Below, one piece after another: positions 54,101 to 63,100 of a stretch of DNA of 64,000 nt. The notes below the pieces were generated by a model, which saw nothing but the letters and a program-made list of their open reading frames with translations, had not been told where the DNA came from and ran no database searches. Numbering within the stretch: position 1 is the stretch's first letter; each line of letters begins with the position of its first letter. This stretch comes from Lewinellaceae bacterium SD302 (lineage in GTDB: Bacteria; Bacteroidota; Bacteroidia; Chitinophagales; Saprospiraceae). The position numbers were made by a program, and so were the translations under genes. Where the stretch lies: positions 156,791-220,790 of the forward strand of contig PDLQ01000007.1 of assembly GCA_002591745.1 (NCBI GenBank), in the 5' to 3' direction.

Positions 54101-57100
54101 GGTGGAGCCGCACCCTTCAGCTACGATTGGAGCAACGGCGGCAGCACCCAAACCATCACCGGATTAGCCATCGGAAACTACTCCGTAACCGTAACGGATA
54201 GTAACGGCTGTACAGACACTGCCAACGGAACTGTTGGAGGCATTGAAAACCTGACCGATGGTGGAACCATCGAAGGGGAACAATCCAACTGTGGAGCTTT
54301 CAACCCCGCTCCGTTGACCAGCGTCACGCTGCCATCCGGAGGCACTGAAAGCCAGACCATTCAATACATCTGGTTGAGTACCACTGGAGACTGTACTCCC
54401 CCCACCACTGCAAATATGGGTGACTGGGTAGAGATTCCAGGAGCTACGGCTACCGAATACGATCCGGGCACGATCTCCCAAACAACCTGTTACATCCGCT
54501 GCGCCCGCCGTGATGGTTGTGAACTATACCTGGGGGAATCCAACGTTATCACCCTAAGCGTTTACCCACCGGTAAACGTTAGTGTCACCGGCACGAACTC
54601 AAGTTGTGATGATGACGATGCCACTGCTACCGCAACGGTATCCGGTGGTACGGCACCTTTTACCTTTGCCTGGAGTAACGGTGGAACTACCGCAACCATC
54701 AGCCAACTGTCCACGGGCACTTATACTGTAACCGTAACGGACGCTAACGATTGTACTGATGAGGCATCCGTCAATGTCTCAAATACCTCTTCACCGCTTG
54801 CGGTAATTACCTGTGAGGCTGACCCAATCGTTAATCGTACTGCCAGTAATACTCAAGGGGACTGTAACAGTAACAATTACGCTTTTTTCTTATCTGGATT
54901 AACCAGCAACTACTCTGGAGAATCTCGTTACAGCGTCGAAAACGGCATCTTTGCTGAAAACGCCAACGGTACTGCCCGCTACACCGGAAGTTTCGTTAAT
55001 AATGCTGACGCCAATGTTTCTTTTGATTTCGACATTATATTCAAAGGTCGCACTTTTGACGCGCCGGCTGGCTCACCCAAAGAGAACTCACTCTGTATCG
55101 GAGATGTTGATAATAGCGATTGGTACTACTATCCTAATTATAGTGGTGTCCTGACGGGAACCAACGATTTGGCCGGTGGTGCGATTCGTGTATCACATCG
55201 TACTGGCGCCGAATCCTTCCAGGTCGGTACTGGAGCAAACCTAAATCAAGCCAATGAATTTGGTGCGAGTGGCTGGTTTGAATTGACCGTATCTTCTCAG
55301 CCCACAAGTGGCGGAGGCTTTACAAGTAACAATTTTGGCGATTTCAACTTCAACCTTTCCGGCGAATCCGTGACCGAAGGTGATAATGAGTGCCTCGTTA
55401 TCTGTGCTGGTGAGTCTACAACCATCAGTGCAAACGGAAGTCAGGGAACAGCTCCTTACACTTACGCCTGGAGTACTGGTCAATCCGGACAAACCATTAC
55501 GGTTTCCCCCGGCTCAACGACAACTTACACTGTTACCGTAACGGATGCCAACGGTTGTACCGCCACGGACAACGCTACGGTTACCGTTAATCCATTACCA
55601 AATGCCCACATCAACAGCGATGATCCGGTATGTTCCGGAGAAACCGTAACCTTTACGGCCGATGACGCAGGAGTTGGTGCTACCTACAACTGGACCTTTG
55701 GCGATAATGCCAGCCCGTCAGTTGCCACGGGAATCGGCCCTCACGTAGTAACCTATACACTGCCAATTGATCAAACTGGTAACGGCACGGCCACGGCTAC
55801 GCTTAACGTTACTTCCGCTGACGGCTGTGCAGCATCCGATACGGAGCACGTTACTATTTACGACATCCTGGAAATTACTTCCATTGAAAGCACTAACCCG
55901 AATTGTGGCTTAGATAACGGAACGATTACCATTTCATTTGTTGACAACCCTGATCGTTCCGCCATTGACTTTAGTATCAATGGAGTGGATGGACCTTACG
56001 TTAGTGTGAATGACAATACTGGTTCTTACACCTTTGTAAATCTTGGTGCCGGAAGCTTTGACCTTTATGCCCGTTGGGGTAACGACGAATGTCCAATCGA
56101 TCTGGAAGATGTCGTCCTCAATGACGAAGATGGTCCGGGTGTAGTAGCCTCCGACGATGAGTCCATCTGTGAAGGCGGTACGGTAACATTGAATGCTGAC
56201 GCCAGCGGTGGCACGGGAACCATCACCTACGTTTGGATGCCCGGTAACCTAAGCGGTGCAAACGTAAATGTAAGCCCAGCCGCAACTACGACCTATACAG
56301 TCACTGCTGCCGATGAGAACGGCTGTGAGGCTACCGACCAGGTAACCATTACAGTAGCAGATGACCCCGAGGTAACCATCGTTGCCGACGGAAGCGACAT
56401 CTGTGAAGGCGGCAACATCACTTTCACCAGTACCGTTACCGGCGGTCTGGATTGCCAGGAAGTTCGCTGGCAGTTCCGCCCCGGTACTTCCGGTACTTTT
56501 GTCAGTGCCGGCCCCGACGGTGCTACCCTGACGACCGGTTCCGAACTGGCCCCGGGTACTTACCAGTTCCGTGCCCGTTATATCTGTAACGGTACGGGTT
56601 GTGATAATGATAATTCCAATATTGTGACTATCAACGTAGCAGAGCTGCCTGAGGTCACGATTGTAATCTCCGACGATGTTCTCTGTCTCGGAGAAACTGC
56701 TACTTTGACCAGCACCGTCACTGGCGGACTGGACTGTGACCCCGTAGACTGGGTGATCCGTGAAGCCAACGGCGGACCGGTAGTAGCTACGGGTGAAGGA
56801 GCAACATTTGCCGTACCGACTAACCTGAGTGCCGGTGATTATGTAGCTATGGCTATGTACGACTGTAGCGGTGAAGCTTGTGGTACTGCCGACGCAACTC
56901 CGGTTAACTTCACGGTCAAGCCTGACCCGGTTGCCGACGTAGCCGACATCACGATCTGTGCCGGAGACGAAGGTACCTTGACGGTAACTACCAGTGTCGG
57001 TGATGCGCCATTCACTTATGCCTGGGAAGACAATTCTTCTACTGCTACCACGGCCACCTACGGCCCACTGAATACCACCACTGCTTACGAAGTGACGGTC

Positions 57101-60100
57101 ACTGATGCTAATGGTTGTGTAACTATTGCTGAGGGTACGATTAATGTAACCCCTAATCCAGTTGCCGAGATTACCGCCCTTCCGGGTAACGAGTGTGAAG
57201 GAACTGAATATGAATTCGTAGCAACTAACGCCGGTGCTGGCGCTACTTATAGCTGGGACTTTGGTGATAATGCCACTCCAGCGACTGCTACGGGCATCGG
57301 CCCACACACGGTGGTGTACACTACGGACGGGCCTACGGTCCAGAACAACACCACTGCTACTTTGGTAGTCACGAAAGACAATTGTGAGGCCACGGATACC
57401 GAAAATGTGACCGTACGCCCGGAGCCGGAAGTAACGGTGACCGCCGAGAACGATCCAACCTTTTGCCTGGGCTCCAACGGCTCCATTGAGTTAAGCGTGG
57501 TTCTGCCTGCTGGCACTGGCTTCCAGATTAGCCTGGACGGTGGCGATACTTACGAAGACTGTGGCCAAACGATCTTCACTGGTCTTTCTTCCGGTACTTA
57601 CAGCATTGTCGTACGTTACTGTAACGAGGATTGCCCTTATGATGTCACCACAGTCGTCCTGGAAGATCCACTAGCCCCAACGGCAGAGATCAACGGACCG
57701 GCTGAAGTTTGTCAGGAAGACTCTGAGATGAATGCAGAGGCTGTCTTCACGGCAACCAATGCTGGCTTGCTGGCTACCTATAGCTGGAACTTTGGAGCCG
57801 GCGCAACGCCGCAGACATCCAATCAGCAGAACCCGGGCCCCGTAACCTACGCTTCCTCCGGTAACAAAACCGTAACGCTGACGGTTACCCGTCTGGGATG
57901 TTCGGCAAGCGATGTATTTACCCTTACGGTAAACGAGCGTCCGGTTGCCGACGCTGGCGATGACGAAAGTATCTGTCTAGATGCCAGCGCTGTTCTGGAA
58001 GCAAGTGCAACTGGTGGTGAAGCTCCCTATACCTACGCCTGGAGTACCGGCGCAACTACCGCGGAAATCACTGTTACCCCAACTACTTTGGGTGTAACGA
58101 CTTACACCGTGACGGTAACCGACGCCAACGGCTGTACGGATACCGACGAGGTAGACGTAACTGTTAATGGTCTGCCCGTACCGGATGTGAGCGACGATAT
58201 CACAATCTGTCTGGGCGAAAGCCACACCTTTATCATCGAAGGTATTGAGGGTGGCCAAGCTCCCTTTACTTATGAGTGGAGTCTGACACTGGGCGGAGCG
58301 GTATTCTCTACCGACGACCAGATCACGGTAAGCCCTACTGATTTGGGGACCACCAATTACTACCTGAAAGTAACCGACGCCAATGGCTGTTTCGAGCGTG
58401 ATATTGCGATGGTTGAAGTAGTACCAAATCCAGAAGTTAGTGTAGAAGCTGAAACGATCTGTATCGGCGAGACGGCTACCTTGGAAGCCATGGCTTCCGG
58501 AGGTAATGGCACCTTTACCTATGAGTGGAGTGCCAATGCCGGAAGCGTGACCACGGCTTCTGTAGACGTGAACCCCGTTGTCACAACTACCTACAGCGTG
58601 ACGGTTACCAGTACCTACATCTCTATGGATGGCGGCGTAACCAACTGTACGGATGAAACCGACGTTACGGTGACGGTGAACCCACTGCCAGTTGCGGAGA
58701 TCAACGAAGATGCTCCGGTTTGTTCCGGCGAAACCGTGACCTTCACGGCAACCGATGCCGGTGCAGGTGCCAGCTATATCTGGAACTTCGGTGCCAATGC
58801 GAGCCCGGCCACCGCTACCGGTGCCGGCCCACACGTAGTTACCTATACGTTGCCTGTTAGCCAAAACGGAAACGGTACGGCTACGGTAAGTCTGGATGTA
58901 GAGTCCGCTGCTGGTTGTGAAGCAAATGATGAGGTAACGATTACCATCTATGACACTCCTGAGGTTACTGACGTTAGCTCTACTAACCCGACTTGTGGAG
59001 AGGACAACGGAACGATCACTATCACTTTTGCAGACAATCCTGATCGTGCCAGTATTGAATTCAGCCTTAATGGTGCAGCGGGACCTTATACCCAGGTTGA
59101 TGATAACGCCGGCTCTTACACCTTTACTGACTTGGACGCCGGAAACTACGATCTCTACGTTCGCTGGGGTAACGGAGAATGTCCGATTGACATTGAGGAT
59201 GTTAACCTGAGCGATGAGAACGCTCCGACAGTTGAGGCCTCCGAGGATGAGTCCATCTGTGAAGGTGGTACGGTAACGTTGAATGCTGAGGCTAGCGGTG
59301 GCACTGGAACAATTACTTACGTTTGGATGCCGGGTGGACTTCAAAGTAGCAGTGTTGACGTAAGCCCGACGGCTACGACGACCTACACGGTTACTGCCAC
59401 TGACGAGAATGGCTGTGAGGCCACCGACCAAGTAACCATCACCGTAGTTGACGATCCTGCGATCAGCATCGAACTGGATCTGGACAATGTTTGTGAAGAT
59501 GGAACCATTACGGTTACTTCAACCACGAGCGGTGGTCTTGATTGCAACAGCGTTGTATTTGAGGGCCGTCCGGTTGGTGCTGCCGACTGGGGTCCGGCCG
59601 GAACTGGTCCGATCACCCAGGTTGGCCCCGGTCTTGCCCCTGGTGATTACGAAATTCGTGCTACTTACAGTTGTGGCGGAGAAGGTTGTGATGACATGAC
59701 TACGGATCCCATTGTTTACACCATTACACCAGATCCGGTCGTGACAATCAGCATCGATGACGATGTACTTTGTCTCGGAGAGACTGCTACTTTGACCAGT
59801 ACCGTCACTGGCGGACTGGATTGTGACCCGGTAGACTGGGTGATTCGCGAAGCCAACGGCGGACCGATAGTAGCTACGGGTGAAGGAGCAACCTTTGCCG
59901 TGCCTACCAACTTGAGCGCTGGAGATTACGTGGTAATGGCCATGTACGACTGTAGTGGAGAAGCTTGTGGTACTGCCGACGCAACTCCGATTGATTTCAC
60001 GGTCAAGCCTGATCCGGTTGCCGACGTAGCCGACATCACTATCTGTGCCGGAGACGAAGGTATCTTGACGGTAACCACCAGTGTTGGCGACGCACCGTTC

Positions 60101-63100
60101 ACTTATGCCTGGGAAGACAATTCTTCTACTGCTACCACGGCCACCTACGGCCCACTGAACACCACTACTGCTTATGAAGTGACGGTCACTGACGCTAACG
60201 GTTGTGAAACCATTGCTGAGGGTACGATCAATGTAACCCCCAATCCGCTTGCTGAAATCACCGCCCTTCCGGGTAACGAGTGTGAAGACTACGAATACGT
60301 ATTTACGGCTACCGACGCCGGTGCTGGCGCTACCTATAACTGGGACTTTGGTGACAATGCCACTCCAGCTACTGCTACGGGCATTGGACCACACACAGTA
60401 GTTTATTCGGTAGCTGGTACCGCCACGGTACTTGAAACCACTGCTACTTTGGTAGTAATGAAGGACAACTGTGAGTCTACGGATACTGAAGACATCCGCG
60501 TATTACCTGAACCAGTGGTAACGGTTGAAGAAAACGACCCGACTACTTGTCAGGGAACCGATGGAGAACTTGACTTTACGGTAAGTGTGCCTGCGGGTGA
60601 GAGCTTCCAGCTTAGCCTTGATGGTGGCATGACCTATGAGACTTGCGACCAGACTTTGTTCACTGGACTGACGGCCGGCACCTACGATATTAAGGTCCGT
60701 TACTGTGCTCCAGATGAGTTCTGTACGTACGACGTAACTACCGTCACCCTGAATGACCCGGATGCTCCGGTTGCTATGATCAGTGGTACGGACGAAGTTT
60801 GTCAGGAAGACAGTGAAATGAATATGACGGCTACCTACACGGCGACTGATGCCGGTGCTGGAGCCACTTACAGCTGGACCTTCACTGCCGACGCCACACC
60901 AAGTGCAACTACTGGTGCTGGCCCGATTACGGTTACTTACGCCACGGCGGGCAACAAAGCGGTAAGTCTTACGGTAACCCGGGATGGTTGTGACGCTAGT
61001 GACAGTTTCACAACTACCGTAAACGAACGTCCGATAGTTGACGCTGGTGATGACGAGTCTATTTGTTTCGACCAATCTGCTGAACTGGAAGCTACGGCTA
61101 CCGGCGGTGAAGCGCCTTACACCTACGCTTGGTCTACCGGCCAGACGACGGCTGGCATTACCGTTACCCCAACCACTTTGGGTGTGTCAATCTACACCGT
61201 AACAGTAACTGATGCGAATGGCTGTACGGATACCGACGAGGTGGAAGTAGAGGTGAATAGCCTGCCTGTTCCTGACGTAAGCGACGACATTACGATCTGC
61301 CTGGGTGAAAGCCACACCTTCATTGTGGAAGGCGTAGAAGGTGGTGAGGCACCATTTACTTATGAATGGAGCCTGACTCTAGGAGGAGCAGTATTTTCTA
61401 CCGATGACCAGATCACGGTAACCCCTACTGAATTGGGCACTACTAACTACTACTTGAAAGTAACCGATGCCAATGGTTGCTTCGAGCGTGATATCGCTAT
61501 GATTACCGCCGAGCCTGCCCCGGAAGTGACGGTTGCTCCGCAAACCATTTGTGTGGGTGAGACGGCTACCCTGGTAGCTATGGCTAGTGGTGGTAACGGT
61601 GTATTCACCTACCAATGGGGCGCAAATGCCGGTGATGCCACGACGGCTTCTATAAACGTGATGCCTACAGTGACGACGGTTTACTCCGTAACGGTAACCA
61701 GCACTTACACTTCCAGCGACGGAGGCGTAACCAACTGTACCGACGTTGCCGATGTAACTGTAACGGTTAATGAAAACCCAGTAGTTGAGATCACGACCAG
61801 TGAACCCGATAACGCCATTTGTGCTGAAACAGAAGTCAGCCTTAACGCTAATATCACTGAAGGAACGCCGGACTACACTATCGAATGGACCATCAACGAC
61901 GATCCAACGATCGTATCCATGGAAGCTAGTTTAGATGTAAGCCCATCTGAAACGACTACTTATAAGGTGAAAATCACTGATGCTAACGGTTGTATGGATA
62001 CCGACGAGGTAACCATCACCGTAGACGCCAATCTTTGTGCTCGTCTCGGCGACTTTGTTTTCCTCGACGAGGATGGCGATGGTATCCAGGACCCAGGTGA
62101 AGAAGGCATCAACGGTGTCACTGTCAATCTATTGGACGAGAACGATAACGTGATCGCCACTACTACGACCGTGACCAATAACGGTGAGGATGGCTTTTAC
62201 GAGTTCACCAACCTGATTCCAGGGGTTTACAGTGTAGAGTTTATAACACCAGGTACCCTTACCCCAAGCCCTGCTGATCAAGGTGGAAACGATGCACTCG
62301 ACAGTGACGCGCTCGCTGGCGGAGTAACAGCTCCGATCACTTTGATGGAGGGAGAAGACAATCCGACTATCGACGCTGGTTTCTACGAAACAGCCAGTCT
62401 TGGCGACTTTGTCTTCCTTGACGAGAATGCCAACGGTATCCAGGACGGAGAGCCTGGCATTCAGGGCGTGACGGTCAACCTGTTGATTGACGGTGTACAG
62501 GAAGCGACGACGACGACGAACGGTGCTGGTTTCTACCAGTTCACCGACCTGATCCCCGGCGTTGAATACCAGGTTGAGTTTGTTGCTCCCTTCGGCTTCG
62601 AAAGAAGCCCTCAGGACGCCAACGGCAACAGCCAGGACACTGAGGATAGTGATGCCGACGAGACGACTGGCCTGAGTCAGATCGTGGTACTCGCATCCGG
62701 TGAGAACAACCCGACGATCGATGCCGGTTTCTACGAGACCGCAAGCATCGGCGACTACGTCTTCCTTGACGAGAACGCCGACGGTATTCAAGACCCCGTA
62801 AACGACGAGGGTATTGAAGGCGTTGTGGTGAGCCTGACAGATGAGAATGGCGATCCGGTAGAAGATGCCGATGGCAACATCGTTGCCTCTACGACTACCG
62901 ACGCTGACGGTCTGTACGAATTTGACAACCTGGTCCCCGGTGACTACATCGTGGTCTTCGAGACACCGACCGGTCTGGTATCCAGCCCGGCCAACGAAGG
63001 TGGCGACGACACGATCGACAGCGACAACGTAGGCGGCCAGACGGGCGTCATCAACCTGACCTCCGGTGAGGACGACGACACCAACGACGCTGGTTTCTAC

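Noticed and set aside
56684..56712. GCTACTTTG within ETATLTS codons at 56698 and its paralogue at 59785
   Set aside because: The spacer before AGC/AGT is three bases and the codons for Ala-Thr-Leu are common in these repeats, so these are explained by protein conservation.
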